Source: Bacteroidota bacterium (GTDB lineage Bacteria > Bacteroidota > Bacteroidia > Chitinophagales > Chitinophagaceae). Taken from it: a stretch of DNA of 64,000 nt. The stretch's first letter is position 1. Every line of letters starts with the position of its first letter. This document shows positions 25,904 to 35,370 of this stretch, one piece after another. Below the pieces are notes generated by a model. That model made no database searches, was not told the DNA's origin, and saw only the letters and a program-made list of their open reading frames with translations. The stretch is from positions 106,251-170,250 of the forward strand of contig JAFDXN010000014.1 in the NCBI GenBank assembly GCA_018267915.1, written 5' to 3'. The position numbers and the translations under genes were made by a program.

Positions 25904-27120
25904 TGCAGCAGGCGACCAAACATATCCTATTTGTAGCTCAGTGCATTGCCTGCACCAGCATCATATACTTTTTGTCGCTGATCGTCCATCTGCCTGTCAC
26001 TCTCACGGCACTGGTAGCAGTGGCAGCTGTTGCGGGTATTTGGTTCCTGCAACCAGCAGCGGCAAGCAACACGGCTAACCGCAGCGAACAAAGCTGGGCC
26101 GTGATCATATTGGCACTGGGCTGTTATTTCATCACAAAAAACGCCTTAAGCCTGGCAACCAAGCACGGCCAATTCGATGCTGTTGCGATCTGGAATCTAT
26201 TTGCAAAGTTCTTGTCGGAGCCCGATAACTGGCATAGCATGTTCCAGGCAAGCGCCTCGCATCCTGACTATCCCTTGTGCCTACCCGCTTTCGAAGCCTT
26301 CTGGTTTCGCCTGTTGGGACCTTCGTCAGAGGTTCTTGTCCCGTTTGTGTTGAGCTTTTGCATCACCCTTTTTATACCGGCCATTATCTACTTTGAGCAG
26401 GTGCGAAAAAATTTGCCTGTTGCGGCGCTTGTTTTGTTTTTCCTTTCGCGCGACACGTTTTATATTGAAAAAGGAGTGTCGCAGTACGCGGACACCTTAT
26501 TGGCCTTCTTTTTTCTTTGCGCATTTATATGTATCGATCATGCCAAAGAAAACAAGCGCTATATCGCATTATCTGCTGCCTTTTTAGGCGCCTGCATATG
26601 GACCAAAAACGAAGGCACAGTACTTGCCGCACTCTTCATATTATTCAATCTTCGAACTCTTTTTTCAGGGGGTGGCTTAAAATATCTCGCGGCAGGTATG
26701 GCATTGCCTTTATTGGCATGGCTGATCTTTAAAACTGGCTATGCACCGGCGAATGACATGGTAAGAGACCAAAGCAGCAATACGTTCACCTTCCTCCATA
26801 CAGGCACCCGGTACCACACAATATGGCAGTCGTTTAAAACCAACCTCCATGATAAGTTTGGCTACGTAGAAAGTGGATTTTACCTGTACTTCATCTTGTG
26901 CATCCTGCAAAAGCAATGGCCGGGCAGGCATATGTGGCTGCTGCTGTGCTGCCTTTGTGCCTACTTTATGATCTATGTGATAACTCCGCGCGACCTCGAT
27001 TGGCAACTGGCCACATCGCAAGACCGCCTTATGCATCAGCTGATGCCTGCTATGGTCTATGTTATAGCCAGCAAATTATCAGAGATCCGTTTTGCATTAG
27101 CAAAGAAGGAAACGTCGTAG
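25903..27120 (+). CDS. Polytopic membrane protein, probable GT-C (GT39-like) glycosyltransferase
   Basis: The 405-aa protein has about nine membrane helices. The first large loop contains HGQFDAVAIWNLFAKF, where an Asp in the loop after the first helices is the expected catalytic residue of lipid-phosphate-sugar-dependent GT-C enzymes. SHPDYPLCLPAFEAFWF follows, also typical of GT39-like proteins in Bacteroidota. The acceptor and donor are unknown. The start is ATG 25903. Its 3' end overlaps the convergent sirtuin gene by 24 bp. Confidence 0.65.
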   Translation: MQQATKHILFVAQCIACTSIIYFLSLIVHLPVTLTALVAVAAVAGIWFLQPAAASNTANRSEQSWAVIILALGCYFITKNALSLATKHGQFDAVAIWNLFAKFLSEPDNWHSMFQASASHPDYPLCLPAFEAFWFRLLGPSSEVLVPFVLSFCITLFIPAIIYFEQVRKNLPVAALVLFFLSRDTFYIEKGVSQYADTLLAFFFLCAFICIDHAKENKRYIALSAAFLGACIWTKNEGTVLAALFILFNLRTLFSGGGLKYLAAGMALPLLAWLIFKTGYAPANDMVRDQSSNTFTFLHTGTRYHTIWQSFKTNLHDKFGYVESGFYLYFILCILQKQWPGRHMWLLLCCLCAYFMIYVITPRDLDWQLATSQDRLMHQLMPAMVYVIASKLSEIRFALAKKETS

Positions 27121-27783
27121 CTCGGCGATTCCTTCAGTAGCCGGCCGCACTATGGTTATTACATTGCTGAAGTGCCCAACGGAGGGGATACGCCTATCGA
27201 GCACATATTTCGGCACTTCATCGCGCACATAATTCACAAGGCCTGCTGCCGGGTATACAACGAGCGATGTTCCTATCAAAATAAAAATATCTGCCTCATG
27301 CATCAGGGGTATGGCGTGTTCTATCATCGGTACTGCCTCCTCGAACCATACAATGTGCGGCCTTAGCTGTGCACCGTCTTCGGCCATATCGCCCAGCTTG
27401 ATATCCGCGCGGATATCGTAAATCAAATCTTCGTTGCGCTCGCTGCGCATTTTTAATATTTCGCCATGCAGGTGCATCACTTTGGTAGAGCCGGCGCGTT
27501 CATGAAGGTCATCGATATTCTGCGTTATGATTTGCACGTCATATACTTCTTCCAACTCTGCGAGTCCTGCGTGAGCGGCATTAGGCTGCGCTCCAATAAC
27601 TGCTTTGCGCCGCATATTGTAAAAATCGAGCACCATTTGTGGATTGCGTCGCCAGGCACGCGGCGTTGCCACGTCCTCCACCCTGTGGCCTTCCCAAAGG
27701 CCATCGCTGTCCCTGAAGGTCTTTAAGCCGCTCTCAGCGCTGATGCCTGCGCCCGTAAGCACAACGATCTTTTTCTTTTCCAT
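27097..27783 (-). CDS. Sir2-family NAD-dependent deacylase without zinc cysteines
   Basis: The 228-aa sirtuin has the NAD motifs GAGISAESGLKTFRD, TQNIDDLHERAG (TQN/ID) and the catalytic His in HLHGE, plus GTSLVVYPAAGL. The YNMRR sequence near residue 55 supplies the Tyr-x-x-Arg pair that in SIRT5/CobB recognises succinyl or malonyl lysine. The four zinc cysteines of classical sirtuins are absent; the only Cys is the terminal residue. Bacteroidota homologues I recall share this loss. The gene overlaps the upstream DUF4184 gene by 50 bp on the same strand. Confidence 0.88.
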   Translation of the reverse strand: MEKKKIVVLTGAGISAESGLKTFRDSDGLWEGHRVEDVATPRAWRRNPQMVLDFYNMRRKAVIGAQPNAAHAGLAELEEVYDVQIITQNIDDLHERAGSTKVMHLHGEILKMRSERNEDLIYDIRADIKLGDMAEDGAQLRPHIVWFEEAVPMIEHAIPLMHEADIFILIGTSLVVYPAAGLVNYVRDEVPKYVLDRRIPSVGHFSNVITIVRPATEGIAELRRFLLC

Positions 27784-28525
27784 TTACATGCTTTTTTTGC
27801 AGTTTCCTTTTACCCATGACATATGGCGTTACAACCAGCGCTATCATTGCACCGGATATAGGAGGGATAATGTAGTTCTCGTAGGCGCTTTTATCGGTGT
27901 TCAACGCCAGTTTTGCAGCCGCAACAAGTAAGGTCACAAAGCAAACTATGCCCCAGTATTTAATACTCATCGTGCTTTCCGCCGGCTTATCTGCAGGGAG
28001 CTTTCGTATGGCATATAATATGCAGAGCAAGCCTATCACCGTGCTCGTATGCTGCAATAGCTCATAAACCGGCACGTCATAACCGAATAGCGGTATTTTG
28101 TGCCTTAATACAGTTATGTGGTCGGAGATGGGTGTACGGGCATGCGTAAAACCATCCCACAACAAGTGTGAAAATGCACCCACAATAATTGAAAATATAA
28201 TGACGGGCCATTGCGTTTTGAATGTACGCAGCCAGTCGATCTTTTTATAGCCCGTGAGATATTTTTTCAGAAATAGGGGCAGGTTGTCTATCAATTGGTC
28301 GCGCGCTGCGAGATGGAATAAAAACGTCAAAGCAAGACCCAACGGAAGATCGAAGTAAAAAACGCCCTGCCAGGTATGGCTGTACTCACTCCGCACACTC
28401 ATCCTTAAAAAGTACTCAAAGTCGGGCACCACGCTGCCCACCACAAGGCCGGTGAGTGAATACCAGCGTCGCGGAAGGTAAGTGAGCGGCAATACGGCAG
28501 CCGGGTGAGAGAACGTAAATGGCAT
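27734..28525 (-). CDS. DUF4184 membrane protein
   Basis: The 263-aa multi-spanning protein begins with the family signature MPFTFSHPAAVLPL and carries GSVVPDFEYFLRM, SHTWQGVFYFDLPLG and a FSHLLWDGFTH segment. The conserved His and Asp residues recall membrane metal-dependent hydrolases of the YdjM type, but no activity is established. It precedes and overlaps the sirtuin gene by 50 bp on the same strand. Confidence 0.8.
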   Translation of the reverse strand: MPFTFSHPAAVLPLTYLPRRWYSLTGLVVGSVVPDFEYFLRMSVRSEYSHTWQGVFYFDLPLGLALTFLFHLAARDQLIDNLPLFLKKYLTGYKKIDWLRTFKTQWPVIIFSIIVGAFSHLLWDGFTHARTPISDHITVLRHKIPLFGYDVPVYELLQHTSTVIGLLCILYAIRKLPADKPAESTMSIKYWGIVCFVTLLVAAAKLALNTDKSAYENYIIPPISGAMIALVVTPYVMGKRKLQKKHVNGKEKDRCAYGRRHQR

Positions 28526-28702
28526 TGTTGTAAAAATAGGGCTTTACCTGAAGAATGGAATGCATCAACTTACACCACCATTTGCCAAATATATTTTGCT
28601 TAACTGGTATCGAAATGCCCTTAAACGTCCCATGCTATTATTGGCACGCTATGCACCTTACAGCTTTGTTGACGAAATTCAATAGAGAGTATACCGGAAG
28701 GG

Positions 28703-30073
28703 CTAACGGAGTACAGAAAAAATCTGCGAGAACTTGGATGTCCTGGTATTTACGGACAATAGATAGTCGCCGGGTTCCAGACCTTTCAGAGAGATTGTTT
28801 CCACGTACTGGTCTGTAGCGGATTTATTCCACTGCTTTAACCGCCGGCCTTGTGCATCGCATATCGTTATTGTGAATGAAGATGCCTTGTCGAGCCGCAA
28901 CTGGAGCGTAATAAAATCATGGGCGGGGCAGGGGAATAATGCTATGTTGCCACCGACACCTTTAGGCCCTGTCACTTCCAAATTAGTAAGGGAATAAAAA
29001 TACCTGTAGTAATAATCGCCACTGCCGTCGACCCAGGCATTTGAAACGTTGTCCCACCACTGCAAACCCTGCGTAAGAGGCTGGTTGAAATTGTTATACG
29101 TAAAAGAATACTTTTCGGCGTTTTTATAACCTTGGAGGCTATTATCCCATACTGATAGGACACTGTCAACCGTATTATTATTTACGTCATAAAGATTAGT
29201 ATCCTTTTGCTGATGTTGCCATGTACTAGTCGTTGTATTCCAGCCATCCTCGTAGTGAGAAAGCCTGCTGCCGGCGGCATTGTAAGTATAGCTCTCCTGC
29301 CAATGGTTTTCCCATGTAGGTGCTGCCCAAACTTGTTGAAGTTTATACACAGGCTGCCCGGCTACGTTATTTGAGTACAAAGAGCGCTGGTCGGGCACAA
29401 AACCGCTTTGCCACAAGTCCATCTCGGAATAGGTAATGTTTTGGTTAGCATCATATACAGTGATGGTTCGTCCAACCGTGTCCCAAACGTTCGTGTTATT
29501 TGTCCATGTAACCTGCAGCTCGAAAACCGTATCCCCTGAATAAGTATAGATATAATGCCCTTGCGCGCTAAGCAAAAGCCCGGTGAAGTATTCGTGAAGA
29601 TGCTCTGTTAACAAGTTACCATTATACAGATAAGTCTCCCTATCATTTAGGTACCAATTATTGGCAGTTGTATCCCACATCATATTCTCGGACTGAACCA
29701 GGTTATCATTAACATCGTATGTATAAGAAACTTTGCCCCCATTCACCCAATTATTGCTTCCATGCGGATTTGCCTCCCACGAATTGTAAGTCAGCAACTT
29801 ACCCGACTGACTATAACCGTAACCAAACTTATAAAATGTGTTATAGGAACCATTCTGAAAAAAGAACTTGAGGCCGGTGTCGCATTTTAAGGTTCCCCGC
29901 ATGTAATCCCTGCCATCACCCACACTGCTATTCCCGGGGTTGTAGCTGAAATAAGAAGAGTCAAAAGCGTGGTGGTCAAAATCAACTTGCACTGAGGTAA
30001 GACGCGAGATAGTTTGCGAGCTAGCGACAGTGCTGATGAAACACAAAGTTGCCAAAAGCGATGGAACATGCAT
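28703..30073 (-). CDS. Secreted repeat protein with T9SS sorting domain (paralogue of 39948-41333)
   Basis: The 456-aa protein has a signal peptide (residues 1-18, ending VASSQ). A series of 35-45-residue modules follows, built on a Tyr-x-Tyr-(D/N)-x-N-x-N pattern (for example YTYDVNDNLVQSE), reminiscent of YD/RHS-like or DUF3836-like beta repeats. A T9SS type A domain (LFPCPAHDF onward) ends the protein. The frame extends to 30286, but ATG 30073 is the only start directly before a signal peptide. The function is unknown; an adhesin or surface-layer protein is plausible. Confidence 0.8.
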   Translation of the reverse strand: MHVPSLLATLCFISTVASSQTISRLTSVQVDFDHHAFDSSYFSYNPGNSSVGDGRDYMRGTLKCDTGLKFFFQNGSYNTFYKFGYGYSQSGKLLTYNSWEANPHGSNNWVNGGKVSYTYDVNDNLVQSENMMWDTTANNWYLNDRETYLYNGNLLTEHLHEYFTGLLLSAQGHYIYTYSGDTVFELQVTWTNNTNVWDTVGRTITVYDANQNITYSEMDLWQSGFVPDQRSLYSNNVAGQPVYKLQQVWAAPTWENHWQESYTYNAAGSRLSHYEDGWNTTTSTWQHQQKDTNLYDVNNNTVDSVLSVWDNSLQGYKNAEKYSFTYNNFNQPLTQGLQWWDNVSNAWVDGSGDYYYRYFYSLTNLEVTGPKGVGGNIALFPCPAHDFITLQLRLDKASSFTITICDAQGRRLKQWNKSATDQYVETISLKGLEPGDYLLSVNTRTSKFSQIFSVLR

Positions 30074-30176
30074 AAATTGTATTTTGATGTAATTACAATA
30101 ACGCAAACGCCACATAAATATTTTATATGCAGTGGTTCTTTCAGGCAACAGAAGAAAGTCTTGATAGTAGGCGCTT

Positions 30177-30836
30177 CTAATTCCGCTTCGCCTGCAACTG
30201 GCTTTGCTGCAGCTTGTATTGATATTGGTGGTAATTGGCCGCTTCCAGCTCCCGCACGATGCCTTCCATGTCTTTATCGTCGCCATTGGGGTCGTACTCC
30301 CGTTTGAGGCTGTTATTGAAAATGAGCGCTACCGACTGCCAGATAACGGCCGAGAAGCCGCCTTTTAACTCCTTGATGATGCCATAGCAGTTCTTGCCCG
30401 TTTGCCGGTCTATCAGCTTTACCAGCACCTGCCCCTGGCTGATGGTCAGGTCCTCCAGTTCGCCTTTAAAGCGCTTGTTCAGTTCACGTTCCACTGTCTT
30501 CAGGTAGGCTTTGCGCGCATCGCGATGGTCACCTATTTTGGCCAGGTTCACGTCTACATCTTTCAGCACATCTGCTGCAGTCACGGCATAAGGATACACT
30601 TTATAGACGTTGTAATACAGCATGTCATACTTCCGCCGCTCCTTCGCGAACTTCTTCAGCATCCTGTCGGTCTTGTACACATCGGGCAGGAATATCATAG
30701 GTATGGTGTCCTTACCCTCCACCACGGCGCCCAGCAATATCGTATCGCGGGCAGTACGCGTTTGCGCCCCGAGCGGGGCTATAGTGGCTGCCAGGAGCAA
30801 AAACACCAGACTTATATACACCAGGCTTCGTAACAT
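30177..30836 (-). CDS. DUF4294 exported protein
   Basis: The 219-aa protein has a signal peptide (about 1-24, ending LGAQ). The DUF4294 core carries DTIPMIFLPDVYK, RRKYDMLYYNVYKVYPYA and ITGKNCYG-like landmarks (actual RQTGKNCYGII). The family is widespread in Bacteroidota envelopes and of unknown function. The gene follows the T9SS gene's start region on the same strand with about 100 bp between them, so it is transcribed first. Confidence 0.82.
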   Translation of the reverse strand: MLRSLVYISLVFLLLAATIAPLGAQTRTARDTILLGAVVEGKDTIPMIFLPDVYKTDRMLKKFAKERRKYDMLYYNVYKVYPYAVTAADVLKDVDVNLAKIGDHRDARKAYLKTVERELNKRFKGELEDLTISQGQVLVKLIDRQTGKNCYGIIKELKGGFSAVIWQSVALIFNNSLKREYDPNGDDKDMEGIVRELEAANYHQYQYKLQQSQLQAKRN

Positions 30837-30936
30837 CTGCTACCGTAAAGTTCCTCAATTTAAACGGCATTCAGACACCTTATTGTACAGCGCCAATGGA
30901 AAAACATGTTAAAATTTTACTCCGTTTGGCCTGATT

Positions 30937-30970
30937 TTTGAACCAAAAAGGCCATGTTGCAATACCTTTG
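30937..30970 (+). promoter_or_regulatory. Candidate Bacteroidota-type promoter of the Lys/Ala-rich lipoprotein gene
   Basis: TTTG (30937-30940) and TACCTTTG (30963-30970) match the -33/-7 consensus TTTG and TAnnTTTG, with a 22-bp spacer, slightly long. Transcription would start near 30977, giving a 15-nt leader to ATG 30992. This also argues against the upstream in-frame ATG at 30938. Confidence 0.45.
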
Positions 30971-30991
30971 CAGCGGCAAACAAGCCCTTTG

Positions 30992-31252
30992 ATGAAACAT
31001 AGCCTTACGATAACGGTATTTTTCAGCCTATTCTTTACGGCCTGCACCCGTAAAGAAGAAACTATTTTGACCAAACAGCAGTTGAAAGCAAAGGCAGACT
31101 CGATAGTAGCTATGAAAAAAGCTGATATCAGTCAGCAGGCAGCCGAAGACCTGGACCGCAGGAGCTCGATAGAAGTAAAAGCTAAAGCAGACTCGATAGT
31201 AGAAGCATGGCAGGCCAAACAACCCAAGGCTCAGGCGGATAGCACAAAATAA
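30992..31252 (+). CDS. Small lipoprotein with internally repeated helix
   Basis: The 86-aa protein has a lipoprotein signal ending FFTAC (Cys about residue 16). The mature chain is highly charged and helical and contains a repeated segment, KAKADSIVA and KAKADSIVE, about 35 residues apart, probably a short coiled coil. The frame is open to an ATG at 30938, but that start would hide the signal peptide and lies upstream of the promoter boxes. The function is unknown. It sits 3 bp before the DCC-family gene. Confidence 0.7.
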   Translation: MKHSLTITVFFSLFFTACTRKEETILTKQQLKAKADSIVAMKKADISQQAAEDLDRRSSIEVKAKADSIVEAWQAKQPKAQADSTK

Positions 31253-31255
31253 ACC

Positions 31256-31678
31256 ATGGACATACCCGGCTATAACGATCGACCGATCCTCTTCTTCGAT
31301 GGGGTATGTAATCTTTGTAACAACTGGGTACAATTCGTCATCAAGCATGACCGGAAAAAACAGGTAATATTCGCTTCACTCCAATCGGCCTACGGAGAAA
31401 AAGCACAGAACGAATTAAGAAAACAAGAAGGTTCAGTGCCCGATAGCCTGCTGTTATATTATAACGGTCGCTTTTATTCCCGGTCTTCAGCCGCACTAAA
31501 GACCGCTCAGCTAATAGGTGGTTCGTGGAGCTTGTTTTCCGTGGGCTTTATCTTGCCACCCTTTATCCGAAATGCAGTGTACGACTGGATAGCCCGCAAC
31601 CGTTATAAATGGTATGGAAAGCACGAGGAATGTATGATACCCACACCCGAATTAAAAGCCCGCTTTTTGCCTGAATGA
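31256..31678 (+). CDS. DCC-family thiol-disulfide oxidoreductase (DUF393)
   Basis: The 140-aa protein has the defining N-terminal motif FFDGVCNLC (DxxCxxC) and the central FASLQSAYGE and SSAALKTAQLIGG blocks. The two cysteines are arranged like a thioredoxin active site, so a redox role is predicted for the family; the substrate is unknown. It starts 3 bp after the small lipoprotein gene and is co-transcribed with it. Confidence 0.9.
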   Translation: MDIPGYNDRPILFFDGVCNLCNNWVQFVIKHDRKKQVIFASLQSAYGEKAQNELRKQEGSVPDSLLLYYNGRFYSRSSAALKTAQLIGGSWSLFSVGFILPPFIRNAVYDWIARNRYKWYGKHEECMIPTPELKARFLPE

Positions 31679-31722
31679 TTTTTACCAAAACATTTTGCCA
31701 CGGCTAGTCTAAATTTGAACTC

Positions 31723-33177
31723 ATGAACAGGACCATAGGATTTTTATTGCTGGCTTTGATCTTTTGGAACACGTCCCGTGCACAGGAGGTATTGTATTCA
31801 CCTTATCAGAAATTTGATTTTCGTGGCGGCGACTTTTCGGTGGTTGGCAAGGTGGGCGGACTGGTGTATACCTACCGCGGATCGGAAGAAGGCTTTTTCC
31901 TCGATGCATATAACGATACCATGGGGCATACCGCTACTGTAGTGCTCGACTTTTTCCCGAAGAAAATATACGAAACACGCTTTGTTCTTTCAGGTGACCA
32001 TATCATCGTCCTCTACCAAGCCATAGAAGGCACTAAAGTGATACAATACGCCGCCCTCCTCGATGAAAAAGGCAGGCTGCAAAAAGGACCATTACAATTA
32101 TCCGAAGCAAAAACAGGCATTTTCGGCCCGACGCGCAATTATTTCTCCTCTGCAGTGTCCGACGACAAAAAGACCATCGTTGTATATAGCGCCACTGAGA
32201 AGGGCGATCACCTGGATTTCGAAGGCAAATGGATAGACGATCAGCTAAATGTAGTCCATCGCAACCGCGCCACTTACAAGAGCGACGGCAATGACATCAA
32301 CCGCAGCGAAGGCATCGTGGCCAACGACGGCACTTTTTACCTCCCGGTTTACACACCCATCGGCGGCAAAGACTATTCCGACCAGTTCTGGCTACTCAGC
32401 ATGCCTGCGCAGGCAGGTAAGTTCGCAGCCAAAGAGATGCCAATGGAAAACCGCTTCCTGGCCAATGTGTATGTGAAGCTGGACAACAATAACAACCGCA
32501 TCTACATCGGCGGCTTCTATTCTGACAAAAAGAACGGGAATTACATCGGTGCGGTCTATGCATACTACGACATTGCTTCATCCGGTTATATGAACAAAAG
32601 GATGCTGCCCTTCGACTCACAATTCGTCATGGAAACCGGTGAGCGGAGTAAGAAACACGCCTTTAATGATTATGTACCGAAGCAAATGATCGTCAAGAAC
32701 GACGGCGGCTTCGTGCTCATAGCGGAGAACTATTATGTTACCACACGCAGCAATTATTCTCCGGCATGGGGCTACTATTCCTGGTATTCGCCCGGTGGCA
32801 TGTCAGGCACCATCCGGGAGTACCATTATAATGACATCCTCGCCCTGTCATACGACGGCAACGGAGCCAAACAGTGGCATGCCTTTGTGCGCAAGGAGCA
32901 ATATTCCCAGGACGATGGAGGCGTCTTCTCCTCCTATGCGCTGCTCAATACCGGCGGCACGCTAGCCTTTATGTTCAATGACTTTAACGCCAGCCGTTCG
33001 CGTATCCAGCTCGGCACGGTCGATGCAGATGGCAAAACCAATATGCGTTCCTTTAGTCCGGAGGGGAATAGCATGCCCGACTGGCTGCCACGTTCCGGCA
33101 AACAGGTGTCGGCGCGCGAAATGGTGGTACCCTGCCTGAGGAGAAGGGAGATATGCTTCGCTAAAATTGTATTTTAG
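31723..33177 (+). CDS. Unrecognised exported protein (484 aa)
   Basis: A signal peptide (about 1-20, ending SRAQ) precedes a long, probably all-beta chain with recurring short strands and Asp/Gly turns (for example DDKKTIVVYSATEKGD, NNRIYIGGFYSDKKNG), suggesting a propeller. No T9SS domain is visible at the C-terminus. The last roughly 15 residues, rich in Arg and Cys, look atypical. The family is not recognised. The next gene begins 15 bp later. Confidence 0.65.
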   Translation: MNRTIGFLLLALIFWNTSRAQEVLYSPYQKFDFRGGDFSVVGKVGGLVYTYRGSEEGFFLDAYNDTMGHTATVVLDFFPKKIYETRFVLSGDHIIVLYQAIEGTKVIQYAALLDEKGRLQKGPLQLSEAKTGIFGPTRNYFSSAVSDDKKTIVVYSATEKGDHLDFEGKWIDDQLNVVHRNRATYKSDGNDINRSEGIVANDGTFYLPVYTPIGGKDYSDQFWLLSMPAQAGKFAAKEMPMENRFLANVYVKLDNNNNRIYIGGFYSDKKNGNYIGAVYAYYDIASSGYMNKRMLPFDSQFVMETGERSKKHAFNDYVPKQMIVKNDGGFVLIAENYYVTTRSNYSPAWGYYSWYSPGGMSGTIREYHYNDILALSYDGNGAKQWHAFVRKEQYSQDDGGVFSSYALLNTGGTLAFMFNDFNASRSRIQLGTVDADGKTNMRSFSPEGNSMPDWLPRSGKQVSAREMVVPCLRRREICFAKIVF

Positions 33178-33192
33178 CCCAAAATTCAGCTG

Positions 33193-34176
33193 GTGCTGTC
33201 CTTATTTCGCAACAATAATCCATATACCGTCATCATACTGCTCATAGGCACTATGATCCTAAAACTGCAGGTGCTGACCCATCCTTTATCACCCGCAGCC
33301 ATCGACGGTTATTTTTTATACAACAATACGTTACACGCCCTCGATTATATTTTTCGTGGCAATGCGTTCGCCTATACTTTCTTTACGGTGGTGCTCTTGT
33401 TTGCACAGGCTATGTATTTCCAGTTCATCAGTGTGCGGCACAAGCTTTATCCCCGCCCCACTTACCTGCCTGCGCTGGTGTTCGTAATGCTCAGTTCTAT
33501 CTACCCGGCATTCAACTACTTCGGCCCCACCCTACTCATCAATTGGTGCCTGCTGGGTGGTATAGATACCATGCTCTCATTTAGCCAGAGTCTGCACCCG
33601 AGAAAGCAACTTTTCAATGCCGGCTTCATTTTTTGCCTCGCCGCCTTATTACAGTTCTCAGCCGTAGGCTTCCTGCTGGTCTTCTTTGTGGGCGTAGCGC
33701 TGCTGCGCAGCTTTAACCCCAGCGAATGGGTAGTGAGTGCGATGGGCTACTTTACGCCGCTTTATTTTTTTGCGGGCATTCTTTTCCTGGTCGATCAATT
33801 GCCACTGCTCACCAAATGGCCGCATCTTGGCTTATCATTGCCTACACATATCACATCAGCCAAATATTTCATCATTTCCATATCCGGCCTTTTGATCCTC
33901 TTTGTATGCGGCTTCTATGCTATGCAGAGCCAGATAGCCAAACACAGCGTCTATGGCCGTCGCATCTGGTCAGTTATTATTTTTTATTTAGTTATGTCGG
34001 TAGCGGTGGCTGTATTTACAGAATATTCTGTTAAAAGTGCCTGGTTATTGATAATACCCGCATCATCCATGATTATTACACACGGTGTTGCGCTTGAAAA
34101 AAGTAAACGGTTTAGTAATTTCACGTTTTATTTCTTCCTTGCAATTGTGATTGCCTGCCAGCTGGCAGCTAAATGA
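33193..34176 (+). CDS. DUF6427-type polytopic membrane protein
   Basis: The 327-aa integral membrane protein has about nine hydrophobic segments and the N-terminal LSLFRNNNPYT pattern I associate with DUF6427 of Bacteroidota. It starts with GTG at 33193. The function is unknown. Its stop is 11 bp before purQ, so it may be co-transcribed with it. Confidence 0.72.
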   Translation: MLSLFRNNNPYTVIILLIGTMILKLQVLTHPLSPAAIDGYFLYNNTLHALDYIFRGNAFAYTFFTVVLLFAQAMYFQFISVRHKLYPRPTYLPALVFVMLSSIYPAFNYFGPTLLINWCLLGGIDTMLSFSQSLHPRKQLFNAGFIFCLAALLQFSAVGFLLVFFVGVALLRSFNPSEWVVSAMGYFTPLYFFAGILFLVDQLPLLTKWPHLGLSLPTHITSAKYFIISISGLLILFVCGFYAMQSQIAKHSVYGRRIWSVIIFYLVMSVAVAVFTEYSVKSAWLLIIPASSMIITHGVALEKSKRFSNFTFYFFLAIVIACQLAAK

Positions 34177-34187
34177 TCTATAGATAA

Positions 34188-34880
34188 ATGAAATTCGGAA
34201 TCATTGTTTTTCCCGGCTCTAACTGCGACAGGGATATGATGCATGCTTTGCAGGACGACCTGCAGCAAGAGGTGGTGATGCTTTGGCACAAAGACCGCGA
34301 CCTCAGCATGTTTAGCCAGGACGACTGTATAGTGCTGCCGGGGGGCTTCTCTTATGGCGACTACCTGCGTTGCGGCGCACTGGCCCGCTTCAGCCCCATG
34401 ATGGAGCAGGTAATAAAATTTGCTAATGACGGGGGCAAGGTCCTCGGCGTTTGTAATGGCTTCCAGATACTCTGCGAATCAGGCTTGCTGCCAGGCGTGT
34501 TGCTGCAAAACGATCATCAGAAATTCGTTTGCAAGAACGTGCATATCAAGAGCGAGGGAAAAACCAACCTTATAGGCCACAACGTGGGCGAAAAAGTGCT
34601 GAAGATACCGGTGGCACACGGCGAAGGCAGGTATTTTGCCGATGCTGCTACCATGGAGCAGATCAACGCCAACAACCAAGTGGTGTTCCGCTATTGTAAC
34701 GAGGCAGGCGAGATACACATCAACTCCAACCCCAACGGTGCGATCAACAACATTGCCGGCATCTGCAATAAAGACCGCAACGTGTTTGGCATGATGCCCC
34801 ACCCAGAGCGTGCCTGTTCCGAAGCATTGAGCAATACCGACGGCAGATCTATTTTGCAGGCATTTACGTACATGAACTGA
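34188..34880 (+). CDS. purQ: Phosphoribosylformylglycinamidine synthase subunit PurQ
   Basis: The 230-aa class I glutamine amidotransferase supplies ammonia to PurL for the FGAR to FGAM step of purine synthesis. Visible features are FPGSNCDRD at the N-terminus, the nucleophile Cys in GVCNGFQIL (about residue 89), and the catalytic His/Glu in the MMPHPERAC segment. Separate PurQ implies the small PurL type; neither purL nor purS is in the window. Length is typical. Confidence 0.95.
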   Translation: MKFGIIVFPGSNCDRDMMHALQDDLQQEVVMLWHKDRDLSMFSQDDCIVLPGGFSYGDYLRCGALARFSPMMEQVIKFANDGGKVLGVCNGFQILCESGLLPGVLLQNDHQKFVCKNVHIKSEGKTNLIGHNVGEKVLKIPVAHGEGRYFADAATMEQINANNQVVFRYCNEAGEIHINSNPNGAINNIAGICNKDRNVFGMMPHPERACSEALSNTDGRSILQAFTYMN

Positions 34881-34890
34881 TGAACGGCTT

Positions 34891-35352
34891 ATGAAAAAAG
34901 TAACCATTTTTCTGACAATGGTCCTGGCCCTGGCTGGTTTCAGCGATCGCGCTTCAGCACAAATGAAAGACCCCACCACCTGGACTTATGAAGTAAAGAA
35001 GACAGGCGCCAATCAATACGACCTCATCTTCCACCTTTCCCTGGAAGATAAGTGGCACGTTTGGGCCATGAAGCCGGGCGGCGACGGAAGCCTGATACCT
35101 TTGTCGTTTAGCTTCGATAAAAATCCGAACGTGAAATTCGTTGGAGGCGTTAAGGAGTCAAATAAAGGTGTCACCACAAACAATGACATCCTTGGAGGCA
35201 ATGTCACATACCATGTAGGAAAAGTAGATTTTACCCAAACAGTAAGTGTAAAAGGCAAAACCAAAATAAGCGGCAAGTACGAGTACCAAACCTGCAACGA
35301 AGAACTCTGCCTGCCACCAAAAGAAAAAAAGTTCGAATTCGTTATAAAGTAA
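34891..35352 (+). CDS. Periplasmic DsbD-alpha-like (DsbC-domain) protein
   Basis: The 153-aa protein has a signal peptide (about 1-23, ending ASAQ) and a single immunoglobulin-like domain of the DsbD N-terminal type: WTYEVKKTGANQYDLIFHL, then KWHVWAMKPGGDGSLIPL. A C-terminal QTCNEELCLPP segment gives the CxxxxC pair used for disulfide transfer. It closely resembles residues 20-155 of the DsbD encoded 18 bp downstream, so it is a duplicated domain, probably an additional electron acceptor of DsbD. Confidence 0.85.
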   Translation: MKKVTIFLTMVLALAGFSDRASAQMKDPTTWTYEVKKTGANQYDLIFHLSLEDKWHVWAMKPGGDGSLIPLSFSFDKNPNVKFVGGVKESNKGVTTNNDILGGNVTYHVGKVDFTQTVSVKGKTKISGKYEYQTCNEELCLPPKEKKFEFVIK

Positions 35353-35370
35353 CCTTAGCAAACATCTGCA

